In this document: positions 48,058-56,632 of the stretch, in pieces
Layout: each line of letters opens with the position of its first letter
Numbering within the stretch: position 1 is the first letter of the stretch
Assembly (NCBI RefSeq): GCF_000519185.1
Contig: NZ_JAFA01000004.1
Span: 286,110-350,109 of the forward strand
Direction of reading: 5' to 3'
Length of the DNA: 64,000 bases
Source: Paraburkholderia nodosa DSM 21604
GTDB taxonomy: Bacteria; Pseudomonadota; Gammaproteobacteria; Burkholderiales; Burkholderiaceae
Program-made: the position numbers and the translations under genes
The notes under the pieces: model-generated
What the model was told of the DNA's origin: nothing
Database searches by the model: none
The model's input: only the letters and a program-made list of their open reading frames with translations

Positions 48058-49452
48058 TTATGGGTAGCAGTACGAATCGGATGAGCAATCACCGCCTTCG
48101 AGCCGGATCTGGTGCGGCCGGTGCGACTTCGGCCATTCGACGAAGAAGCGTTCGTCGAAATCGAGGCCGCCTCCGGGCGCGGCGTCGAGCTTCACCATCC
48201 AGCCGTCGATGCCTTCGGGATAGAACTGCGCGTCGATCGCACCATACAGCGAGTTGCTGAAATAGACGCGCCGGCCGTCGCGGCTCACTTCCACCATTTG
48301 CGGGCCGCCGTTGAGCGCGCGCCCGGGAGCAAACGGATGCGCCGCGCGCGCCGCGATGCCGCCGATGCGCACGCAACCCGTCAGGCGCGCATGTTCGGGG
48401 TCCGATACATCGTACTGGCGCAAATCGCCCGTTCCCCAGCAAGCCGCGTAGAGGAAGCGGTCGTCGAGCGAGAGCGCGATATCGGTGACGAGCGGCGGTA
48501 CGGCCGCAAATCCCTTGAGCATGGGCGGCAGATGCTCGGGATCGGCCGGCTCGGCCGGGATTTCGATGATCTTGCGTGCGGCCCACTGGTCGCCGTCGAG
48601 ATACCACTGCCAGATCGAGGCCGAGAGGTCCTTCAGGCTGATCACGGAGTTCACGAAACCGTAGGGGCGCGTGGGGTTGTGCGCGGGGCGTAGCTCGAAC
48701 ACGAGCTGGTTTTCCGCGCCGAAGTCGAGCACCTGCTTGTGCTGGCGCGTGTGCAGATCCCAGAAGTGCAGGCGATGGCCATACTGGCCGCCCAGCAGGA
48801 CCTCGGGCACGAGGCCGTTCTCGAAGGTCGCGGGCAGTCCCCACTCGCTCGTCACGAGCGTGTCATAGCCGAGGTGCCACCAGCCGTCGTAGGCGAGCTG
48901 TTGCGGGCCGCGGTCGATCTCCCACTGGCCGAGAATATCGAAACTCTCGTGGTCCATCAGGAAGACCCCGCCGGGCGCCTCGCCCTGCGCATTCGCAAGC
49001 GACGTCACATAAATGCCATCCGGCCCGCAATGCACGGTGTGCGGACGCGTGTAGCCCGCGCGCTGTGCGACGCTCTCGGGCTCGTGCACGCGTGCGATAT
49101 GCGGGCGGCGCGCGTCGGGCCTCGTGTCGACAATATGGATGCGCGAGGAGCGCAGCCCGGGCACGACGAGATAACGGCGCTCGGTATGCGCGTGGGGGGC
49201 ATTGGGGCACAGGCACGAACTGCAGGCATTCCAGCCGAAATGGTGGAGCTCGTCGCCGACGTTGGGCATAGCGAGACGATGCACGATGCGTCCGAATTCC
49301 GGCGAGCGCGGGTCCAGATCGACCACGTCGAGCGAATCGGGCACGCTGCGCGTGGGGTCGAAGCTGGCGACGTATGCCAGTGTCTCCGGCGGGGCTTCGC
49401 CTGCCATGCGCGCAGACGGGTAGAAGGTCGGGTCCGGTTGCCACGTCGCCAT
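48058..49452 (-). CDS. mtoX: methanethiol oxidase (SBP56/SELENBP1 family)
   Basis: A 464-residue beta-propeller protein of the selenium-binding-protein family, which oxidises methanethiol to formaldehyde, H2S and H2O2. The family blocks are intact: DELHHFGWNACSSCLCPN with its Cys pair and His ligands, RPHTVHCGPDGIYVTSLAN, TLVTSEWGLP, YGHRLHFWDLHTRQ, and the DIALSLDDRFLYAACWGTGDLRQYD propeller blade. No export signal is seen, unlike the periplasmic Hyphomicrobium enzyme. A membrane-protein gene follows closely. GGGGGCAGC is a weak ribosome site. Confidence 0.88.
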   Translation of the reverse strand: MATWQPDPTFYPSARMAGEAPPETLAYVASFDPTRSVPDSLDVVDLDPRSPEFGRIVHRLAMPNVGDELHHFGWNACSSCLCPNAPHAHTERRYLVVPGLRSSRIHIVDTRPDARRPHIARVHEPESVAQRAGYTRPHTVHCGPDGIYVTSLANAQGEAPGGVFLMDHESFDILGQWEIDRGPQQLAYDGWWHLGYDTLVTSEWGLPATFENGLVPEVLLGGQYGHRLHFWDLHTRQHKQVLDFGAENQLVFELRPAHNPTRPYGFVNSVISLKDLSASIWQWYLDGDQWAARKIIEIPAEPADPEHLPPMLKGFAAVPPLVTDIALSLDDRFLYAACWGTGDLRQYDVSDPEHARLTGCVRIGGIAARAAHPFAPGRALNGGPQMVEVSRDGRRVYFSNSLYGAIDAQFYPEGIDGWMVKLDAAPGGGLDFDERFFVEWPKSHRPHQIRLEGGDCSSDSYCYP

Positions 49453-49705
49453 TGCTGCCCCCTCATCGAAGATTCGGAAGAGCCCCTATCATGCATCAGA
49501 GTGGCACAGTGCGTTGCACACATGTTCCATATTCCATCCAGATAGAAGCTTATGCATTCGAGCAATGAAAGCCGATTAGGTGCGCTGCGGGAATAGTAAA
49601 TTCGCTTTTGCAGCATTTATTCGCGAGGCCAACCTTCCTAGACTTGTACTCAACGGATGCAGACAAGCCGCTGCACCGATTCAATCAAGTTACTGGAGGT
49701 TAGTC

Positions 49706-50041
49706 ATGAGAACGCTCATCAAGGCCGTTGCGATCGCTGCCGTGCTTGCAGTGCCGGCCATTTCGTTTGCACAGTCGCAAGGCAGCAATGGTCCTGTGAC
49801 GCGTGCCCAGGTGCGTAGTGAGCTGAGGCAGCTCGAAGCCGCGGGTTATCGTCCTTCGGTGAACGACCTGTATTACCCCGCGGATCTGCAACAAGCCCAG
49901 GCGCGCGTGAACGCGCAAAGCGGTGGGGCCGTTGCGCAGGCAACCGGCTATGGCCCGGCCACGAGTGGCTCGTCGCAAAGCGGTGCGCGTACCGATGGCG
50001 CGGTGAGCAGCTATTCGCCGCCGGTGTACAACGCACAATAA
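49706..50041 (+). CDS. DUF4148 exported protein
   Basis: A 111-residue secreted protein. The signal peptide MRTLIKAVAIAAVLAVPAISFA is cleaved before QSQ. The DUF4148 core follows (TRAQVRSELRQLEAAGYRPSVNDLYYPADLQQAQARV), and then a Gly/Ser-rich tail. This family is abundant and multi-copy in Burkholderiales, with unknown function. TGGAGG precedes the ATG. A strong terminator follows, so it is a single-gene unit. Confidence 0.92.
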   Translation: MRTLIKAVAIAAVLAVPAISFAQSQGSNGPVTRAQVRSELRQLEAAGYRPSVNDLYYPADLQQAQARVNAQSGGAVAQATGYGPATSGSSQSGARTDGAVSSYSPPVYNAQ

Positions 50042-50083
50042 GTTTTGCGGCGGTAGGAAGCCGATTCATGTCGCATGATGAAT

Positions 50084-50130
50084 ATCAGCCCGCGATGGCG
50101 CCAAAGCGCATCGCGGGCTGATTCATTTTC
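50084..50130 (+). terminator. rho-independent terminator after the DUF4148 gene
   Basis: ATCAGCCCGCGATG (50084-50097) pairs perfectly over 14 bases with CATCGCGGGCTGAT (50109-50122), followed by a TCATTTT tract. Confidence 0.85.
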
Positions 50131-50593
50131 CCCCTGGGCAGACGGCACGTCGAAGCCGCCCGGTCCGCAATGTTCGCGAACTTCTGCGAGTCGCAGCCGG
50201 CGTCGCGGTATCGCGAAGCCATCTAGTCCGATGTAGTGCGGGCGGCCAGTGGCCGCTCGCGGTCCATGGCGAGCCGCGAAGCGCGGCAGCCGTCACTTGC
50301 GCACCTTCACTACGCCTTCATCTGATCTCTCACCGGCTCGCGTCCGCGAGTCCGGCTAGCCTCTTCCCCGCGGTCCTCGCTTCGCCTTAGCCCGTTCGCA
50401 AATTCAGCGTTTTCCGATGTCGCGAGTTCCCGATTCGCGGCAAGCTGCGCGCCGGCGCTCGCGTTCTTCGCGAGCCGCCCGCATGTGCGCGTGGCCGGCC
50501 ATTCCCGGCGCGCGAGCGCGCGGCGCCCTGTACCATTCACCGCACGCCGCCCGGCAATGGCCACGCGGCGCGCGCGCAAACGAGGACCGGTCG
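50131..50593. other. 463-base gap before the macroglobulin gene
   Basis: GC-rich sequence with many GCGAACCGCG-like fragments but no gene with a ribosome site or domain. The frame of the macroglobulin is open from 50417, but that part is Arg-rich and unconserved. I saw no clear promoter or operator. Confidence 0.4.
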
Positions 50594-53500
50594 ATGCAGC
50601 GAATAACACGAACAACTCGCGGGTGGGGGACGTTGGCGCTCGCCCTGGTTCTAGGCTTGAGCATGGCGTGGGCGTGGCGCGCCTATGCCGCGCGCGCGGT
50701 GAGCGTGTCGCCGCAGGGGACCGTGGCGCAGGTGCGCCAGGTGGTGGTGAAGTTCGACGAGGCGATGGTGGCGTTCGGCGCGCCCGATGCGAAGGACCCC
50801 GCGCGCCTGCAATGCAGCAACGCGGCTGCCGGCGCGGGCCAGGGTCGCTGGATCGACGGGAAAACGTGGGCGTATGATTTCGCCGCCGATCTGCCGCCCG
50901 ACGTGCAATGCAGCGTCACGCTCGTCGACGCTCTCAAATCGCAGGCGGGCAACGCAGTGACGGGCGTGCGCCGCTTCACGTTCTCCACGGGCGGCCCGTT
51001 CCCGCTGAGCGTGCGTCCCTACGGTGGCGAAATAGAGGAAAACCAGGCATTCGTGCTGAAGCTCAATGGGCCCGCCACGCCGGCTTCCGTGCGCGAACAC
51101 GTGTGGTGCGAGTCGGGTGGACTCGGCAACCGCATTCCGGTGCAGCCTGTCGATGCGTCCACGCGCGCCGCGCTGCTCAAGCATTTCCGGCTCGAAAAGG
51201 ACAGCGCGAGCGTGCTCACGCTCACGTGCCAGCAAACGCTGCCCTCCAGCGCGAAGATGCAGCTCGTGTACGGCAAGGGCGTGCTTGGACCGAACGGCAC
51301 GCCCAACGACGTGGAGCGCCGCTTCGATTTCACGGTGCGCGAGCCGTTCACCGCGAGCATGAGTTGCGAGCGCGAGAATGCGAAGGCGCCATGTACGCCG
51401 CTGCGGCCGGTGCGCATCGATCTGAGCGCGCCGATTACGCGCGCCGACGCGCAGAAGTTCCGTCTGCAAGGGCCGAAGGGGGAAGTCGCGCCGACGTTCC
51501 GCCCAGATGACAAGAGCGACGAAGTCAGCTCGATCTCGTTCTCCGCGCCCTTGCCCGAGCGCGCGACGCTCACGATCACCGCACCCGCCGGCCTCAAGGA
51601 CGTAAGCGGGCGAGCGCTAGCGAACGCCGATCTGTTCCCGCTGCATACGGCGACCGCGCCGATGCCGCCGCTCGCGAAATTTCCGTCCTCGACCTTCGGC
51701 ATCATCGAGCGCTATGCGGAGCCGGGCACGCCGCCGCTCGTGCCGGTCACGCTGCGCAACGTCGAAGCGGACCTGCACGTGCAGGGGCTCAACGCGGGCG
51801 AGGCGAAGTTCGCGAAGCTCGCTGTGCAGTCCGACACCGACATGCGCCGCTGGATGCGCCTCGTCGACCAGTTCGACAATTTCGGCATGAGCGAAACGTC
51901 GATCGACAAGCTGATGCCGGGGCTGCTCGCGCGCGCGAAGTCGCCCGTGGTGATTCCGCGCACGACGGGCGAGGGGGACGAAGACGCGAAGGCGCGCATC
52001 ATCGACGTGCGCTCGCTCTCGCTGCTCGAGGGCCAGCCCGGCGTAGAGACGCTCACGCTGCCCAAGGCCGATCCGAAGGCGTTGCGGCCGTTCGAAGTGG
52101 TGGGCATTCCCGTGCCGAAGCCGGGCTTCTACGTGATCGAACTCGCTTCGCCTTCGCTCGGCGCCTCCCTGCTCGGCAAGCCGGCGCCCATGTACGTGCG
52201 CACGGCCGTGCTCGTCACCAATCTGGGCGTGCACTTCAAGCAAGGTCGCGAGAATAGCGTGGTGTGGGTCACGTCGCTCGACAAGGGCGAGCCGGTCGCG
52301 GGCGCCGACGTGCACGTATCGGATTGCAATGGCGAGACGCTCGCCACGGGAAAGACGGATTCCCATGGACTCCTGACGATAGACGGACCGCTGTCGAATC
52401 GTCGCGACTGCGGCGAAAACAGCTATAGCGGGCTGTTCGTTTCCGCGCGCATCGACGACCCGAAAACGGGCCCCGACATGGCCTTCGTGCAATCGGACTG
52501 GAATCGCGGCATCGAGTCGTGGCGCTTCAATGTGCCGACCGACACGAGCGTGCAGCCCACGGTGCGCGCGCATACCGTGTTCGACCGCACGCTGCTGCGC
52601 GCGGGCGAGACGGTGTCGATGAAACACTTCATCCGCGCCCAGACGATGCATGGCTTCGCGCTCCCGCAGCAGTACCCCACGCGCGTGACGATACGCCATG
52701 CCGGCAGCGGGCAGACGTGGCATCTGCCGCTCAAGTGGGCCGCCGACCATACGGCGGACTCGACCTTCGTGCTGCCGCCCGAAGCGAAGCTCGGCGAATA
52801 CGACGTCTCGCTCGACGACGGCGACGCGAACGCGAGCACGGCAAGCGACGGCAACGACGAAGCCGACAACAGCGCGGACGCCATTCATATGAGCTACGAC
52901 AGTGGCAGCTTCCGCGTGGAAGCCTTCCGCTTGCCGGTGCTCAAGGGCACGATCGCCGTGCAGAACGAGAAAACGTCGCCGCTCGTCGCTACCACGCAGG
53001 CGAGCGTGGCGGTGCAGATCGATTACGTGTCGGGCGGCGCGGCGTCGAATCTGCCCGTGCAGGTTTCGGCGCTCGTGAAGGACACGACGCCGTCCTTCGC
53101 CAGCACGTACGGCGATTTCAGTTTCGCGCCGTATGTGAGCGCGAGCCAGGCCGACAACACGTCCGAAGACGAGGACAGCGGCCCACGGGAGGACAACGAG
53201 GTCGCGAAACTCGTGGCCGACAAGGAGCCGCTCACGCTCGACCGCAACGGTGCGGGCACGCTCGTGATGAAGAATCTGCCGGCCGTGGACGCGCCGAAGC
53301 GCCTCGCGCTCGAAGCGACCTTCGCGGACCCGAACGGCGAAGTGCAGACCATCAGCGGCGCGGCCACGCTTTGGCCCGCTGCCGTGGTGGCGGGCATCAA
53401 GTCGGGGCATTGGGTCTCTGTCGGCAGGACGGTGCCGGTCACTGCGCTCGCGCTCGACCTGCAGGGCAAGCCGCACGCGGGCGTGAAGCTCGAAGTGCGC

Positions 53501-56500
53501 GGCGTGGCGAAGATCACGACGACTTCGCGCAAGCGCATGGTGGGCGGTTTCTACGCCTACGACAACCACACGGAAACGCGCGATCTCGGCACGCTGTGCA
53601 GCGGCACGAGCGACGATCACGGCTTGCTCACATGCGACGCGAAGCTCAAGGAAGCGGGCAATATCCAGCTCGTGGCCACGGCGCGCGACGGCGATGGTCA
53701 TGCCTCCACGGCCACGACCTCGGTATGGGTCACGCGCGAGGATGAACTCTGGTTCGGCAGCGAGAACACGGACCGCATCGACGTGCTGCCCGAAAAGACG
53801 AGCTACGAACCCGGCGAGACCGCGCGCTTCCAGGTGCGTATGCCGTTCCGCTTCGCGACGGCGCTCGTCGCCGTGGAGCGCGAGGGCATCATCGAAACGC
53901 ACGTGGTGCAACTCGACGGGCGCGACCCGACCGTCGAGTTGAAAGTGAGCGACACGTGGGGGCCCAACGTCTACGTTTCGGTGCTCGCGCTGCGTGGACG
54001 CATTCACGAAGTGCCGTGGTATTCGTTCTTCACCTGGGGGTGGAAAGCGCCGCTCGAATGGGCGCGCGCGTTCTGGTACGAGGGCCGCCAGTACGAGGCG
54101 CCCACGCCGCTCGTCGATCTGTCGAAGCCGGCTTTCCGTTACGGGCTCGCGCAAATCCGCGTGGGCGACGCCGCGCACCGCCTCGCGGTGAGCGTGACGC
54201 CCGACGCGAAACGCTACGCGGTCCGCGCGACGTCGCACGTCCAGTTGCGCGTGCAGCTTCCTGGCGGCCAGCCGGTGCCGGCGGGTACGCAGATCGCCGT
54301 GGCGGCCGTGGATGAAGCGCTGCTCGAACTCATGCCCAACCGCAGTTGGGATCTGCTCGACGCCATGCTGCAGCAACGCGCCTATGGCGTCGAGACGGCG
54401 ACGGCGCAAATGGAGATCGTCGGGCGGCGGCACTTCGGGCGCAAGGCGGTGCCGGCGGGCGGCGGCGGCGGGCATGGCGCAACGCGCGAACTCTTCGACA
54501 CGCTGCTCTACTGGAACCCGCGCGTCACGCTCGATGCGAAGGGCGAGGCGCAAGTGAGTGTGCCGCTGAACGACTCGATCACGCGTTTTCGTATTGTCGC
54601 GATTGCGGCAAGCGGGGTGGCGCGCTTCGGCACGGGTAGCGCGACCATCGAGAGCACGCAGGACCTGCAGCTGATCTCCGGCTTGCCGCCACAAGTGCGC
54701 GAGGGCGACACCTTCCGCGCGCAGTTCACGCTGCGCAATACGACCGCGCGCGCGATGAAAGTGCTGGTCACGCCAAACGTGCCGCCGCTCGCGCTTGCGG
54801 CGCAGACCGTGGACCTCGCGCCCAATTCGTCGCGTGAGATTGCGTGGACGGTCGCGGTTCCCGACGATCTCGCCGAAGCTGAACGGCCCGCGCTCGCGTG
54901 GAACGTGAGCGCGGCGGAGCAGGGCGGCGCGCATGCGGCCGACGCGGTGAAGCTCGCGCAGCAGGTGAGCGCGGCGATCCCCGTGACGGTGCAGCAGGCC
55001 ACGCTCGCGCAAGTGGACGGCACGCTTTCGATTCCCATTGCGCCGCCGGCCAACGCGAGCATGACGCGTGCAGGCGTGGTGCGCGGCGGCATTGCGGTGT
55101 CGCTGCAGCCGAAGCTCGCGGACGGTCTGCCCGGCGTGCGCCGCTGGTTCACGCGCTACCCGTATTCCTGCCTCGAGCAGCAGACGTCGATAGCGATCGG
55201 CCTGCGGGACCCCGCGCGCTGGCAAGCGGAGCTAGCGCGCCTGCCGGTCTATCTGGACCGCGACGGCCTCGCGAACTACTTCCCGGCCGCCGATGACAGC
55301 GCGAGCCGCGGCAGCACCGCGCTCACCGCGTATCTGCTCACGGTGAGCGACGAGGCGTCGAAGCTCGACCCGCGCTTCGCGCTTCCCGACGCCCTGCGCA
55401 GCAAGATGGTGGAGGGCCTCACGCGCTTCGTGGAAGGCCGCATCGAGCGCAATTCGTGGGCGCCGCGCCGCGATCTCGATCTGCGCAAGCTCGCCGCCAT
55501 CGACGCGCTGTCGCGCTACGGCGCGGCGAACGCACGCCAGTTCGGCTCGATCGAGATCGCGCCGAACCAGTGGCCTACGTCGGCGGTGATCGACTATGCG
55601 GAGAGTCTCGCGCGCATGCGCGATGTGCCGGATCGCGCGGAAAAACTGGCGCAGCTCGAGCAGATCCTGCGCTCGCGTCTCACGTGGCAGGGCACGCAGC
55701 TGACGTTCTCCACGGCCGCCGAAGACGACTTGTGGTGGCTCATGACGGGCGCGGAGGTCAACGCGGCGCGCCTCGCGCTGGCCTTTGTCGATAACCCCGC
55801 GTGGAAGGAAGAAATGCCGCGGCTCGTGGCGGGCCTGCTCGCGCTGCAACGCAACGGCGCATGGAGCACGACGACGGCGAACGCATACGGCTCGCTCGCG
55901 GTCGAGCGCTTCTCGCGCGTGTTCGAGCACGATCCGGTGACGGGCGCGACGAAGCTCCAGCTCGGCGATACGTCTCGCATCGTTGGCTGGAACGCGGCGG
56001 CGCAAGCGGCGGCGCAATCGGCATCGGCCGCCAGCGGGGCCACGGCGGCGACGCGCAACGCGCCCGCGCGCAGCACGCTGCTCGCATGGCCAAAGCAGAA
56101 TGCGGCGGCGACCCTCACGCTGACGCAGGAAGGAAGCGGCAAGCCGTGGGCCACGGTGGAAAGCCTCGCGGCGGTCGCGTTGCGCGCGCCGTTCGCGGCG
56201 GGCTATCGCATCACGAAGACCATCACGCCGGTGGACGCCGCGGTGAAGGGCGTGTACACGCGCGGCGACGTCGTACGCGTGCGCCTCGACATCGACGCCC
56301 AAACCGACATGACGTGGGTCGTCGTGAACGATCCGATTCCCGCGGGCGCGACGATCCTGGGCTCCGGGCTCGGGCGCGATTCGGCCGTGGCGACGCAGGG
56401 CGAGAAGCAGGACGAGAACGGTCCGTGGCCCGCGTTCATCGAGCGCGGCTTCGACGGGTATCGTGCCTACTACGAGTTTCTGCCGAAGGGCAAGATCTCG

Positions 56501-56632
56501 GTGGAGTACACGGCGCGGCTCAACAACGTCGGCACCTTCGGGTTGCCGCCCACGCGCGTGGAGGCGCTCTACGCGCCGGCCACGTTCGGCGTCGCGCCGA
56601 ACGCACCGGTGGTCGTGAAGGCGGCGCCATGA
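50594..56632 (+). CDS. bacterial alpha-2-macroglobulin, thioester-containing (YfhM-like, enlarged)
   Basis: A 2012-residue periplasmic protease trap, longer than E. coli YfhM (about 1650). The N-terminus has a Sec signal (GWGTLALALVLGLSMAWAW...YA) and no lipobox. MG-type beta domains follow; ELAS-to-YMR and DRTLLRAGETVSMKHF belong to the A2M_N region. A2M core blocks LLYWNPRVTLDAKGEAQVSVPLNDSITRFRIVAIA lead to the thioester CLEQ at residues 1526-1529, then an alpha-helical thioester domain. GAGGACC precedes the ATG at 50594. The stop overlaps the pbpC start, a conserved pairing thought to protect the envelope when peptidoglycan is breached. Confidence 0.93.
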   Translation: MQRITRTTRGWGTLALALVLGLSMAWAWRAYAARAVSVSPQGTVAQVRQVVVKFDEAMVAFGAPDAKDPARLQCSNAAAGAGQGRWIDGKTWAYDFAADLPPDVQCSVTLVDALKSQAGNAVTGVRRFTFSTGGPFPLSVRPYGGEIEENQAFVLKLNGPATPASVREHVWCESGGLGNRIPVQPVDASTRAALLKHFRLEKDSASVLTLTCQQTLPSSAKMQLVYGKGVLGPNGTPNDVERRFDFTVREPFTASMSCERENAKAPCTPLRPVRIDLSAPITRADAQKFRLQGPKGEVAPTFRPDDKSDEVSSISFSAPLPERATLTITAPAGLKDVSGRALANADLFPLHTATAPMPPLAKFPSSTFGIIERYAEPGTPPLVPVTLRNVEADLHVQGLNAGEAKFAKLAVQSDTDMRRWMRLVDQFDNFGMSETSIDKLMPGLLARAKSPVVIPRTTGEGDEDAKARIIDVRSLSLLEGQPGVETLTLPKADPKALRPFEVVGIPVPKPGFYVIELASPSLGASLLGKPAPMYVRTAVLVTNLGVHFKQGRENSVVWVTSLDKGEPVAGADVHVSDCNGETLATGKTDSHGLLTIDGPLSNRRDCGENSYSGLFVSARIDDPKTGPDMAFVQSDWNRGIESWRFNVPTDTSVQPTVRAHTVFDRTLLRAGETVSMKHFIRAQTMHGFALPQQYPTRVTIRHAGSGQTWHLPLKWAADHTADSTFVLPPEAKLGEYDVSLDDGDANASTASDGNDEADNSADAIHMSYDSGSFRVEAFRLPVLKGTIAVQNEKTSPLVATTQASVAVQIDYVSGGAASNLPVQVSALVKDTTPSFASTYGDFSFAPYVSASQADNTSEDEDSGPREDNEVAKLVADKEPLTLDRNGAGTLVMKNLPAVDAPKRLALEATFADPNGEVQTISGAATLWPAAVVAGIKSGHWVSVGRTVPVTALALDLQGKPHAGVKLEVRGVAKITTTSRKRMVGGFYAYDNHTETRDLGTLCSGTSDDHGLLTCDAKLKEAGNIQLVATARDGDGHASTATTSVWVTREDELWFGSENTDRIDVLPEKTSYEPGETARFQVRMPFRFATALVAVEREGIIETHVVQLDGRDPTVELKVSDTWGPNVYVSVLALRGRIHEVPWYSFFTWGWKAPLEWARAFWYEGRQYEAPTPLVDLSKPAFRYGLAQIRVGDAAHRLAVSVTPDAKRYAVRATSHVQLRVQLPGGQPVPAGTQIAVAAVDEALLELMPNRSWDLLDAMLQQRAYGVETATAQMEIVGRRHFGRKAVPAGGGGGHGATRELFDTLLYWNPRVTLDAKGEAQVSVPLNDSITRFRIVAIAASGVARFGTGSATIESTQDLQLISGLPPQVREGDTFRAQFTLRNTTARAMKVLVTPNVPPLALAAQTVDLAPNSSREIAWTVAVPDDLAEAERPALAWNVSAAEQGGAHAADAVKLAQQVSAAIPVTVQQATLAQVDGTLSIPIAPPANASMTRAGVVRGGIAVSLQPKLADGLPGVRRWFTRYPYSCLEQQTSIAIGLRDPARWQAELARLPVYLDRDGLANYFPAADDSASRGSTALTAYLLTVSDEASKLDPRFALPDALRSKMVEGLTRFVEGRIERNSWAPRRDLDLRKLAAIDALSRYGAANARQFGSIEIAPNQWPTSAVIDYAESLARMRDVPDRAEKLAQLEQILRSRLTWQGTQLTFSTAAEDDLWWLMTGAEVNAARLALAFVDNPAWKEEMPRLVAGLLALQRNGAWSTTTANAYGSLAVERFSRVFEHDPVTGATKLQLGDTSRIVGWNAAAQAAAQSASAASGATAATRNAPARSTLLAWPKQNAAATLTLTQEGSGKPWATVESLAAVALRAPFAAGYRITKTITPVDAAVKGVYTRGDVVRVRLDIDAQTDMTWVVVNDPIPAGATILGSGLGRDSAVATQGEKQDENGPWPAFIERGFDGYRAYYEFLPKGKISVEYTARLNNVGTFGLPPTRVEALYAPATFGVAPNAPVVVKAAP

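Noticed and set aside
51617..55225. Long open frame of 1202 codons on the minus strand
   Set aside because: It lies wholly opposite the macroglobulin gene; its Arg/His-rich composition is the usual mirror of GC-rich codon use and it has no domain.
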